Source of the DNA: Sorghum bicolor | Taxonomy: Eukaryota; Streptophyta; Magnoliopsida; Poales; Poaceae | Length of the DNA stretch: 64,000 nucleotides | NCBI RefSeq assembly: GCF_000003195.3 | Contig: NC_012870.2 | Coordinates: forward strand, 12,268,501 to 12,332,500 | Reading direction: 5' to 3' | In this document: positions 34,733 to 44,920 of the stretch, piece after piece | Position numbering within the stretch: position 1 is the first letter of the stretch | Layout: every line of letters starts with the position of its first letter | Notes under the pieces: generated by a model | Database searches by the model: none | Seen by the model: only the letters and a program-made list of their open reading frames with translations | Told to the model about the DNA's origin: nothing | Made by a program: the position numbers and the translations under genes

Positions 34733-37700
34733 ATGCCGCGAGCGGTGTCTGACGGAGGCGAGAACCTCGACGACGACGACGGCAGCCGCACGGACAGCAC
34801 CGGCGCCCACAGGGTGCGCTTCCCGCCGGAGAAGGGCTTGCTCGATGCCTTCGCCGGCGCGGTGAAGGACATGTTGTTCGCCGGCGACGACCCGCTGCGG
34901 CAGTACAAGGAGCAGCCGAGCTGGGCCGGGAGGGCCTGGCTCGGCCTGCAGCACGTGTTCCCGGTGCTCGACTGGGGCAGGCGCTACACCCTCGATGACT
35001 TCAAGGGGGATCTCGTCGCCGGCCTCACCATAGCCAGCCTCTGCATACCTCAGGTGAATTATTCTTGCATGATTACATCCATTCCAAGATGAACATGGTG
35101 GTTTAGCACTTTAGCTAAATGAGCATTAACATTTCAGGACATCGGCTACTCGAAGCTTGCTAACCTGCCGCCAGAGATTGGCTTGTGTAAGTGCACGTGC
35201 TTGCATTGATCTGTTTTTTCCCTTTTGATTTGATATTTTGATGGGCAGCTGCAGATACAGACGTCAGAGTTGTCGAGGTCCTTACCAGATCGAAACACCT
35301 TTTTTTCTCTTTTGTTTTGAATGACAGACAGCAGCTTCGTGCCACCACTGATATACACTTTGATGGGAAGCTCTAGAGACATAGCCATGGGTCCCGTGGC
35401 CGTCGTGTCACTGATGCTCGGCACTCTGATGCAGAACGAGATTGATCCCAAGAAACACCCGCTAGAGTATAGACGGCTAGCGTTCACCGCCACATTCTTT
35501 ACAGGGATCACACAGGCCGCTCTCGGCTTCTTCAGGTGCCTGAACTTTTGTCGTTGTTCAGGCAACATATAATTTTGGCATTGTTTAGGCAGAGAAGAAA
35601 ATTTGCAAATTAATTCTTATGAGTTATTCTTTTAATTGTACTGGTTGGTTGTGTACCTAAAATATAGCAAAAGTCCGAATTTAATTCTGTGGCTGAACTC
35701 TGCTACTGCAGGCTAGGATTCATCATAGAGTTCTTGTCCCATGCCGCCATCGTCGGGTTCATGGCCGGTGCTGCCATCACCATCGCTCTTCAGCAGCTCA
35801 AGGGCTTCCTTGGCATAAGGAATTTTACTACCAGAACCGACGTAGTCTCGGTCATGAAGTCAATCTTCAAGAGTGCTCACCATGGGGTAAGTTTGCATAC
35901 TGTGCTACATCGACATTTTGCTCTTGCTGTTTTAACAGGTGATATATGGGAGGTTTTGAGACGACTTTTTTTCACTATGTTGTTGCTACTACAATCAAAC
36001 AGTGGAACTGGCAGACAATACTGATCGGTGCATCGTTCTTGGGATTCCTTCTGTTCACCAAGTACATTGTAAGACAAACGTCAAACTACTACGTATATAG
36101 GAGTACATTTTTCAGAGTTCCATTCCACCTTGATTATCCTTATTACTAGTACTACTATTTATATATATGCATATGCATGACCCCGCTGTTTCATTGGGAC
36201 AACTGATTATATAGGGGAAGAAAAAGAAGAAGCTCTTCTGGATGTCTGCAATTGCGCCGCTGGTTTCAGTGATCCTATCAACCTTCTTTGTGTACATCAC
36301 TCGTGCAGACAAGCATGGTGTGGCAGTTGTAAGAGCCACTCTTGACTATTCAGAAGTTGCATAACGACACTAAAAATTTAGTTGAAGTTAGCAACGAAGG
36401 TTAATTAGTTATCACTGATTGCAGGTCAAAAACATAGAGAAAGGTGTCAACCCACCTTCAGCTAGCCTCATATACTTCAGTGGCCCGTTCTTGCTGAAAG
36501 GATTCAAAATTGGACTGGTAACTGGATTGATAGCCCTAACGGTAAAACAAACTTCGCTTTGTTTCAGTTCCAAATCAGCACGCCGATCGAAGACAGCTAA
36601 GCTAGAAATGTGCTGAGACTTTATTAACCTGTGTGAAAACATTTACCAGGAGGCAATTGCAATTGGAAGAACATTTGCTGCCATGAGGGGCTACCCACTA
36701 GACGGGAACAAGGAAATGGTCGCTCTAGGAACCATGAACGTGGTAGGTTCGTTGACTTCCTGCTACATAACCACAGGTAATTAAGGCAACTATACTACTA
36801 TTTCAGCTTGAAACCGGCCAATCGTACATGCAGCACAAACAGTTAGTTCCAGACATTCTTTCTGCCCTCTCTGCCCTTTTGTAATCTAAAAACCGTTGTT
36901 GTTTTAATAAATTTACTGCAGGGGCTACGGCCCTTCAAAAAAAAAATAAATCTTTTCATCCTATTAGGTGGTTTTGGGCGATCAGCGGTGAACTGCATGG
37001 CTGGCTGCAAAACAGCAGCATCCAACATGGTTATGTCAGTTATAGTGCTCCTGACGCTACTGTTTATCACTCCACTGTTCAAGTACACTCCCAATGCCAT
37101 CCTCTCTTCCATTATCATATCGGCGGTGCTTGGCCTGATTGACTACAAGGCAGCATACCGTATCTGGAAGGTTGATAAGCTGGACTTCTTGGCGTGTTTG
37201 GGGGCCTTCTTGGGAGTTGTATTTTCATCAGTGGAGTATGGCCTGCTGATTGCGGTATTGGCCTGCTAATTATTCCAACAATTTCTGTTCTGTCACCTTC
37301 AATTGAATTTCCTTGCACATTTCATCAGCAAGGGCTCATGATCGTAAAACTTCTTGATTGTTGAATGGAGTAGGTTGCGATTTCGATTGCCAAGATACTT
37401 GTCCAAGCAACACGACCAAAAACCGCCTTGCTTGGCAACCTTCCAAGAACGACTGTGTATAGGAACATTGAACAATACCCGGAAGTTACCACGGTGCCCG
37501 GGGTGGTAATTGTTCAAGTGGATTCAGCTATCTACTTCACGAATTCCAACTATGTTAAAGAAAGGTAATATTCACTGGTATAAATAGTATTTTCATTGTA
37601 TTTGCAATATATGTGATGAACCGTATTTTTTTTAAGAAGAAGCAGCACTGTCATAGGGGAGGAACAAACATAATACAAATAACATTAGCGTGAAATCTCA

Positions 37701-38549
37701 GATAAACTTGGGCAATATATGTATGAAACGTTGAAAATGTTTTTTTATTAGAAAGAAAAAATAATATAGGGCTGATGCAGCTATTAGAATCAAATCCAGG
37801 AAAGTCAGCACACGCTAACATATATGATTACCTGTTGTGTAAGGAGTATGATATGGCTGCATGTTCAAGCAACTTGTTAGTTGGATATGCTAGCTAAGAG
37901 TGTCAGTTACATCATTGCATCATCATGTTGAGTACCACTACCACCGCGTTCCCTATGTCAAATATTAGCGACAAGCAAACTATTCTTCACTAGTTTCGTG
38001 TCCGATTACCGATTTTCAGAATCTTGAGGTGGCTGAATGAGGAGGAAGAGCGACAACGAGAACGGAAGTTTCCCAGAATTGAGTTTCTGATTGCTGATCT
38101 ATCTCGTAAGAACAAAGTGGATATATCTATCTATTCTCTATATATGCAAATAAAACAGAGTTTTTTTTTTCCAAATGAATTTTGATGCATTGGTTTGCAC
38201 CAGCAACACTGATATGTTACTCTTCAACAGCGGTGGGTGACATCGACACAAGCGGAATCCACGCCTTGGAGGAGTTGTTCAGAACACTCGAGAAACGAAA
38301 AATTCAGGTGAGAACTGCTCGAATTCTTCAATTGCTAGTGCCAATCATCCTGCTCTCGCAGAACTCTTCACCAAGAAGAAATTCCTTGTGCCTGTCAATC
38401 TACAGCTGATCCTTGCCAATCCCGGTCCAGCAGTAATTCAGAAGCTCAGCTCGGCAAAATTCACAGAACTCATCGGCGAAGACAAGATCTTCCTGACGGT
38501 CGGAGACGCCGTGAAGAAATTCGCTCCAAAGGTAGTGGATTGTGTCTGA
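34733..38549 (+). CDS. Sulfate transporter, SULTR group 2-like (SLC26/SulP family), 13 exons, 653 aa
   Basis: Proton-coupled sulfate carrier of the plasma membrane. Coding exons: 34733-35053, 35138-35186, 35328-35535, 35712-35886, 36003-36068, 36215-36328, 36425-36541, 36650-36776, 36968-37254, 37374-37564, 38020-38105, 38231-38307, 38406-38549. Every junction is GT-AG and the phases fit, giving 1,962 nt including TGA. The product has a cytosolic N-terminus, the SulP signature region (IASLCIPQ, then [20 protein letters not shown]), about 10-14 membrane segments, and a C-terminal STAS domain with DIDTSG around Thr587. [38 protein letters not shown] and [12 protein letters not shown] match group 1/2 transporters and point to low-affinity group 2, which loads vascular tissue in other plants. 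Residues 394-397 read GFGR where relatives I know have SFSR. Length is normal for the family. Exact subgroup is inferred. Confidence 0.95.
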
Positions 38550-38662
38550 AGGAGATTCAGCTCCTGTTTCAAGTTGTCAAAAAAAAATCCCGTTTCACAA
38601 GTGTCAAATAATTTATTTATAGAGCAGAGAAGCACATAACTGTAAAGAAAACAGTTTGGTAC

Positions 38663-38668
38663 AATAAA
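38663..38668 (+). terminator. Polyadenylation signal of the sulfate transporter
   Basis: AATAAA, 114 nt after the stop codon, followed by GT-rich sequence. Position and context are typical of a plant 3' UTR. Confidence 0.6.
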
Positions 38669-38689
38669 GAATGTGTGCCGGGGAGTTGG

Positions 38690-40316
38690 ACGGGAGCACA
38701 TCAGGCCTCCGTTGACCAGTGTGTGTTTACATGGCAAGAGCTTTCGTTTGACGGGTTGAAAGGTATCGCGATCCGCCATTTTGATTTTTTTTTTTTGATG
38801 AAAAAGAAAGAAAAAAGAAAGACTATCGTCTTTTTTTTGTGTGAAAAAAAATGCTTGTTTCGTAAACTATTGGGCCGGCCGACCCGAGTTCAGTACCCGT
38901 CCAAATGTGCTCATGGGCCCAATATAGGTTGTGGGCCTCTATAACTCATAGCCCGTTTAACGGCAATCCAGTAGAGGTGTGTCTTCTTCTTCGTAGTGGC
39001 CTTTGAGAATTTGAGATTCATTTCTCAAAAATAAAATAAAAAAATCTGGATACGGTTTAATTAATCCACGACAATTTTAGTTTACACACACGTCGTCTTC
39101 ACGTGGGTATATATACTCCTTTTGTGCACTCTACTAGTACTGCGTGACTAAACACTGAAGAATATTTGATCCGCCATGGAAATTAACTAAAAGCAATGGA
39201 CAAGTAAGGTGAAAACAACAGATTCTAGGTTCTCCCCTTCTCCGTGACATTATTATCCCATGACGTGTTGCCAATTCCTAGCGCAGCACGCACGAGGTAG
39301 GTGTGCCTTTACCAACCTTTTCGCGCTTGTGGCGTCGGGCTATTGTGCTTGTCTTAATCTCAGAAAATTGACCCTTGTGCTCTTGGTAAATAAAAAAAAG
39401 CCTGATCAACAAGTTGAATCTTTTTCTCTGGCCTAGCTTGCGGTTGCGGATTGCTGGTGCTAACAACGAATTTTCCTGACCCACATAAAGGAAAGATCAC
39501 CCTTTTCTACATTTTTTTTTACCTTAAATAAATTAGGCCTGGTGAGATTTCATCGTCAGGCAAATTTGTAATAGCAACACTCACGGCCTTAATTTATGGC
39601 TTCCCCCCCAACGGTTACTAGTCAATATTGTTAGTCCTAATTAATGAGTATACGATGATCTTGTTATTTGTTGCTGAGTCCAATGTTTCTTATAAAAGTA
39701 TATTGTTCCGTGCCTTATTACTGTTTTGTAGCTAGGAAAAAATGTATCACAATAGCACTTTTGATCGGAGGACCGGTAGATCGATTTTGTCACCACAGAC
39801 ACACGTACAGGTGGCTCAAATTATTACAGCTCACCACTACTCCACTAGAACCGCCGCGCGGGCTGCGTTATCTTGAAGCAGAATTCTTGCCAAGTCAAAC
39901 AGCCAGTAATAGCCACTAACTCAGTTAGGTCCTGTGATCCACTTGTCTTCGCTTGGCTGATAAATTATGACTGAAAGTACTATTCATTGATTTGTTGTAT
40001 AAATTCGGCAAATAAGCTCAAAAGAATAAACATATTATGTTCGCCACCGCTCTATAGCTAGTCTCTGCCCTCGCCCACATATATGCTTGCAGCTTGCTGT
40101 TGCTTTCTCCATCCATCCAGATCCAGCAGCGTTGCGACTTGCGGATCGCCGGTGATCATGATGGCCGGCCTGACTCGATCTTGACGAGGAGAGCTAAAGG
40201 TTGGATGCGATTTGACAAGAGGATAGACGTGGGCCGCTACCGCTAGGATGTGATTTATTGGCATCATTCTGTCTTCGATCGGCATGTCATCTCAGCTCTC
40301 TGCAATTCACGTGTTA
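38690..40316. other. Intergenic DNA, nothing recognised
   Basis: No gene, RNA or clear transposon ends identified. Short open frames on both strands have no recognisable similarity. Confidence 0.4.
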
Positions 40317-40319
40317 TTA

Positions 40320-40551
40320 GGCCTTGTTTAGTTCGTAAAAATTTTCAAGATTCCTCATCACATCGAATTTTTGGTCGCATGTATAGAGCATTAAATATAG
40401 ATAAAAATAAAAACTAATTGCACAGTTTACCTGTAATTTGTGAGATGAATCTTTTGAGTCTAGTTACTCCATGATTGGACAATGTTTGTCAAATAAAAAT
40501 AAAAGTGCTACAGTAGCTACAAACCAAAGTTTTTGTCAACTAAACAAGGCT
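40320..40551. mobile_element. Tourist-like MITE with TTA target duplication
   Basis: GGCCTTGTTTAGTTCG to CTAAACAAGGCT, 232 bp, flanked by TTA at 40317-40319 and 40552-40554. This 3-bp TTA duplication supports placing the whole GGCCTTGTTTAG family in PIF/Harbinger. Confidence 0.88.
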
Positions 40552-41332
40552 TTAGTCTCCTGCTTGACCATTCCACTCATCACAGCACTCAGCAGAGTTT
40601 CTTGAAGCTTTTCCCTTCTCCTCGGCTGGGGACCCTGAGAACGAAAACCTATTGCTCTTTTCCGTGCCTCTCTCATGGTGACATCCACACGAGAAACACG
40701 TACGTACACTGCTAGCTTGGGATATATTTCTCCAAGCATATTCACGAGAAAAATATGGAGAACCTAAAAAGAAACTGAAGTAGTCGGAGATTTACTAGCT
40801 AGCATATATATATATATATATATATATGAGCCATACTAAAGTACATGTGTACCAAATAAAATGAAAATCTCACTTTTCAAAATGTTAAATAATTTTAAGT
40901 TTAATAGGTTTATAGAAAATAATAACATCATTTGTATTTTTAAATAAGTATACTATACATGAAAATATATATACATGATTCATCTAATCATACATATTAT
41001 GCATATATTTTAGTACTTTTTGTATTTGTAAATTTGAGATTTTTTTTACTCCTTACAAAATAAGATTTCCATTCTATTTTAGGATGTTATCGTAGCATCG
41101 TCCGGGAGCGCTCTTTTTCCTTAGGGTGCATTGCTACGCAATTACATGGAAAAGTAAAGTTTATTTGACGCTGATACAATGCATCAGCATCACTGCTCAC
41201 TGCTAGAGGGAATCGTAAGAACGTATGTGGCTGTAAGCTATCAGCCTATCACCACCTGTTTAATAACCGGTCTGATAGATTTTTCATGAAACAAAAAAAC
41301 ATTACCATCACATATGCGATCATTAGAGCATT
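40552..41332. other. Intergenic DNA with a short (TA)n tract
   Basis: A TA microsatellite lies at 40806-40828. No gene recognised. Confidence 0.4.
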
Positions 41333-42173
41333 TCCATAGCTACTATTAAAAAAAGACTCCCTACTTGTCCAAGTTAGGGTCTCTATTTCTTTAGCATATA
41401 CAATGACATGCGGACCTATATATCCGTGTGCCAATCTGCTTGGTTGGGGAGGGATTCTAATGGCCGGGAGAGAGCTCAGCCGAAGAAGAGGGGCCAGTCG
41501 GGAGCTAGGCTACATCCAGCCACAATGGATGTGGAGCGGTGGCGAACGATGGGGTTCATGACCTAGGAAAGGGGAGGGGAGTGTGGCAAGGGAGGGAAGC
41601 CATATATATTTGGGCATGGACCGATGGCAAACTATGGCACAGTGGTGGAGGTCAATCAACAAATTAACCACTACAGGAAGGTCATCAACGAGGGAGGCGT
41701 CCATGGCCAGGTGTGGGACAGCAACAAATGGGTGCTCCTTCTCGTTTTCTAAGCACCGGCGAGCTAGAAAAGCACCAAAATTGGTCAAGAATGGCAATGG
41801 GAGTCTAGAAACTAGAGTTGCCAGGTGCAAGGTATCGACAGATGAGCAGGCATGATGGTGGGAAAGTATAGAGACAAAGGGAATGGGAGGATGGTGGATG
41901 AAAAACTGTCAATACAAAAGTAGATGCACCCGATGGTGGACAAGCATAGGCTCAGGACAAAAGAAATGGGAGTATAGTGGATGAAAAAACTGTCAATACA
42001 AAAGTAGATACACCCTACTTAAGCTGTAGAGAAGGGTGTGGGTGGGAGATTTAAGGGGGGCTTATTTTTTTGGGGATAAGTAAAGTAAATAGTTTGTTGG
42101 ACCTTTTTTGTTTTGCTCCACTCAACAAATTTAGGGTTCGGAGTATGTTTAGGTATTTCGTTGGAGATGCTCT
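41333..42173. mobile_element. Possible DNA transposon with GAGCATYTCCA ends and internal tandem repeat
   Basis: The left end AGAGCATTTCCATAGC and the right end TTGGAGATGCTCT are inverted relatives of the widespread grass GAGCATCTCCAA terminus. Inside, a unit of about 82 bp is duplicated (41849-42015), each copy ending 'AACTGTCAATACAAAAGTAG'. No target duplication is obvious, so boundaries are tentative. Confidence 0.45.
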
Positions 42174-42333
42174 CACCAAAACCATTGTAAGAGCCTCTAC
42201 CAGGGTCAGACAAAAGTTAATTAAAATGAACTTATTGCGACTTTGCTCTAGCATTAATACACATGAAACAAATATCATCTCAGGGATTGGACATACATAC
42301 AAGTCTCAATTGATCTCATAATCAAATATGCGT

Positions 42334-42641
42334 GAGTGAACTCAGCGTAGCTCAAATGGTTGGTTTTCTTATGGTGGAACCTATCCATCCAGGTTTAAGC
42401 TCCAGACTTGACATAGGTGCTCATATTTTTCTGGATTTATTTAGGATTCAACAGTGTTATTTTTTTAGTGGTAGGTGACGTATCGGTCACAGCAAGACAC
42501 CTATGGTGACTTTGTTAGTCTCTAGATTAATTGTCCAACTCAATTCTACAGAGGTGCTCATAGGGGTAGAATGTACGTTGGGTGAGTGGGCGTTCATGTA
42601 TGTGAGCGTCTGCATATGTAACTGGGTCTCGCAAAAAAAAA
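42334..42641 (+). mobile_element. tRNA-derived SINE (Au-like), 308 bp
   Basis: The 5' part resembles a Pol III promoter: an A-box-like GTAGCTCAAATGGTTGG and a B-box-like CAGGTTTAAGCTCC about 35 bp later. The 3' part ends GTGAGCGTCTGCATATGTAA...CTCGC followed by ten A residues. It is flanked by a 13-bp duplication with two differences, ATCAAATATGCGT (42321-42333) and ATCAAACATGCAT (42642-42654). These are diagnostic of a LINE-mobilised SINE, not of a functional tRNA gene. Confidence 0.85.
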
Positions 42642-42654
42642 ATCAAACATGCAT

Positions 42655-43466
42655 CTGAGGCACACATTATTCATCTCAAAAATACAAACTAATTTTGAAA
42701 TCGCTCCCAAGAAATCCAACATACATATACACCTGAAAATTCGCTTCAAAATCAGAACAATTCGACATTAAAATCGTCGCAATATCTTGGTCGCGTCTCG
42801 CTTCAAAATATAAATCGAGTGATAAAAAAAACATCTTTACCGATTCATCTACAAACAGAGAGTAATACAAACCGAGAGTGATACATACTACACTCATCTA
42901 TAAGAAATACTCCACTACTCGATATTTTGTTTTTTCTTAGATATATTTATTATTTTTATATGCATGTGGACATAGTGGAGGGAGTAGTATAGTTAGCACT
43001 GATACCTAATCAGTAATCATCTGTGCAGACCCAACAATGTGCAAGCGTGGGGCAAAGCTTTGCCCTGAAGGCACATCTACAAAGACCACCTCGCGTTTGA
43101 CTTGCTGCATGCCCAAGTGTCCAATACTATACTAGACGCGCACGCATGGCTCTCTCCGTCTCCCTTTCGGACTTCGGTCTTCCGTTGGCGTCACCTTGTG
43201 TCGTGGTGCCATCGTCACTTCATCAGTATTATAATTATATTCGGTATGGTTCACGGCCGGGTGCGTGCGCCGCGCGTCTGCATGCATCTGGAACGAGAGT
43301 GTTGCGGCAACTGGGCGCTGCAACTGGCCGGGTCGGATCGGATTTGATTTCATTTCATTTCAGTGGGCGCGCGAGATAATCTTCAATTCTCCGATCCACA
43401 TGCATGCATGCACCTGCTGACCTGCCTCTCCACGCTAGATCAGCGAGGACCGCGTACGGGGATGGG
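42655..43466. other. Intergenic DNA, nothing recognised
   Basis: No supportable gene. A GC-rich patch at 43130-43380 has open frames in several phases without recognisable domains. Confidence 0.35.
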
Positions 43467-43474
43467 ATGGTCGA

Positions 43475-43641
43475 CAGTGGCGAAGCCAGAGCAAATTAAA
43501 GAGTGATACACTTGTCTTGTGAGTGCATATGTTTGTATCAGAGATGGTGCATATATGATGAAATTTAAACCAAAACTACTATTTTTTCAAATTTAGGGTG
43601 GTGCATTTGCACTCCCTAAAGATAATATACCTTCACCCCTG
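43475..43641. mobile_element. Small hAT-type MITE, 167 bp
   Basis: CAGTGGCGAAGCC at the left and CTTCACCCCTG at the right form the inverted ends. They are flanked by ATGGTCGA (43467-43474) and ATGGTCAA (43642-43649), an 8-bp duplication with one change. Confidence 0.8.
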
Positions 43642-43707
43642 ATGGTCAATCCTCCTAGCTCATCATCTCATCCAATTATTCGTTCCATTCCGGCACGCCT
43701 CCATCCG

Positions 43708-44250
43708 CAGGAAGTGACAGAGCTAGAGCAAATCTAAAGAGGATATACTTGTCTTTGTAGGTGCAAGACTTTATGATATATAAATGTAAATAATTTTTTT
43801 TAGATAAAAGAATCAAAACATTCCGGCCTTCACAATCACAAGTGATTGCTTAAGACCAAACCTTACAAGAGTGGGACATAGCCCCGAGCCCGGCCGCTAA
43901 GCAAGGAGTTCAGTTTAAGCACATGGAACCTTACAACAAAGATGGGACACAGGCCAAAGTTCAGCTCAGTGATCAAACTAAACGGAAGCCTAACAAAAAC
44001 AAAAATAGTGACGAGCTGGGACATTAAGCCACGTCCAATCAGCTAACTGAAACAAAATCAACCAACTGATTCCACCTCCATAGCCTTCCGATACTTCACC
44101 AAGAACCTCAAAAGTGTAGAGTCACTCCTTCCTGCAACCAGCTTCTATTGTTCTTTGGGTCCATGATAAATGCAAATATGATGAAAATTTAGTACTATTT
44201 ATTATTATTTTTTTATTTTTCTCTAGGTATGGCGGCACCTAATCTTTTGA
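43708..44250. mobile_element. Second hAT relative, split by a LINE 3' fragment
   Basis: The outer sequence (43708-43792 and 44166-44250) parallels the element at 43475, sharing 'AGAGCAAATCTAAAGAG', 'ATACTTGTCTTTG' and 'ATGATGAAAATTTAG'. Its outer ends are eroded. It is interrupted by 43793-44165. Confidence 0.5.
43793..44165 (-). mobile_element. 5'-truncated LINE insertion, 373 bp
   Basis: On the minus strand it ends in a poly(A) (T run at 43794-43801 on the plus strand). It is flanked by ATAAATGTAAATA (43780-43792) and ATAAATGCAAATA (44166-44178), a 13-bp duplication with one change. The inserted sequence looks like the 3' untranslated end of a LINE; no domain remains. Confidence 0.75.
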
Positions 44251-44915
44251 CTATGGATCGGCCCATATCCACAGAAGTTCATGAGAGAGGAGACCAACGT
44301 AATATATTCTATCAGAGATACTATATATCATTGGTACCTAGCATCATATATGTGGTATCCTGCCACTCTTTTTGACTTGATGTTTTCGACCTTTTGCTGT
44401 GTTTGCTGGATTCGGCTCGGTTTGGTCATCGTCATTTTCATGATATCCGTAAGAAATCGTGGAAATAAATAGCAAGAGTAAAAGAGTGTATAACGTGTGT
44501 ATAGTTACTCCCTTCGATCTAAATTATAAATTATTTTGATTTTTCTTTTTTACGACTGCACGGTGTGTGTAAGCTATTGACATCAGCTCATCAAGCAGAT
44601 ATATGGATGCACGCGGCATGCCGGCCGAGTCTCGTGGGTGACTGGTGACCAGAAGAGGTGTGTGTCAGTGTGTGTCCTTGAAAATATAAAAAGGATGTTC
44701 TTCTAGAAGGACGACTAGCTTGTTGGCTAATTTGATAGTGCTAGCTGGAACAAGCAAGCATACAAGGACCAAACCTAGCTAGCTACTGCTGAAAACAAAT
44801 AATGCGTTGTTGTTGTCATCACTCATCACCGGCCAGGACAGCAGCTTAGTGGACACTAGTATGTTTTGTCCGTTCTCAGCGCCCACTCAGTGCTAGAGTC
44901 ACATCGATGATCTCA
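44251..44915. other. Intergenic DNA, nothing recognised
   Basis: A Stowaway-like terminus (CTCCCTTCGATCTAAATTATAA near 44508) suggests one eroded MITE end. No gene found. Confidence 0.35.
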
Positions 44916-44920
44916 ATCAC

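Noticed and set aside
42345..42410. tRNA-like A and B boxes
   Set aside because: Sequence cannot form a full tRNA cloverleaf and is part of a SINE with a poly(A) tail and target duplications.
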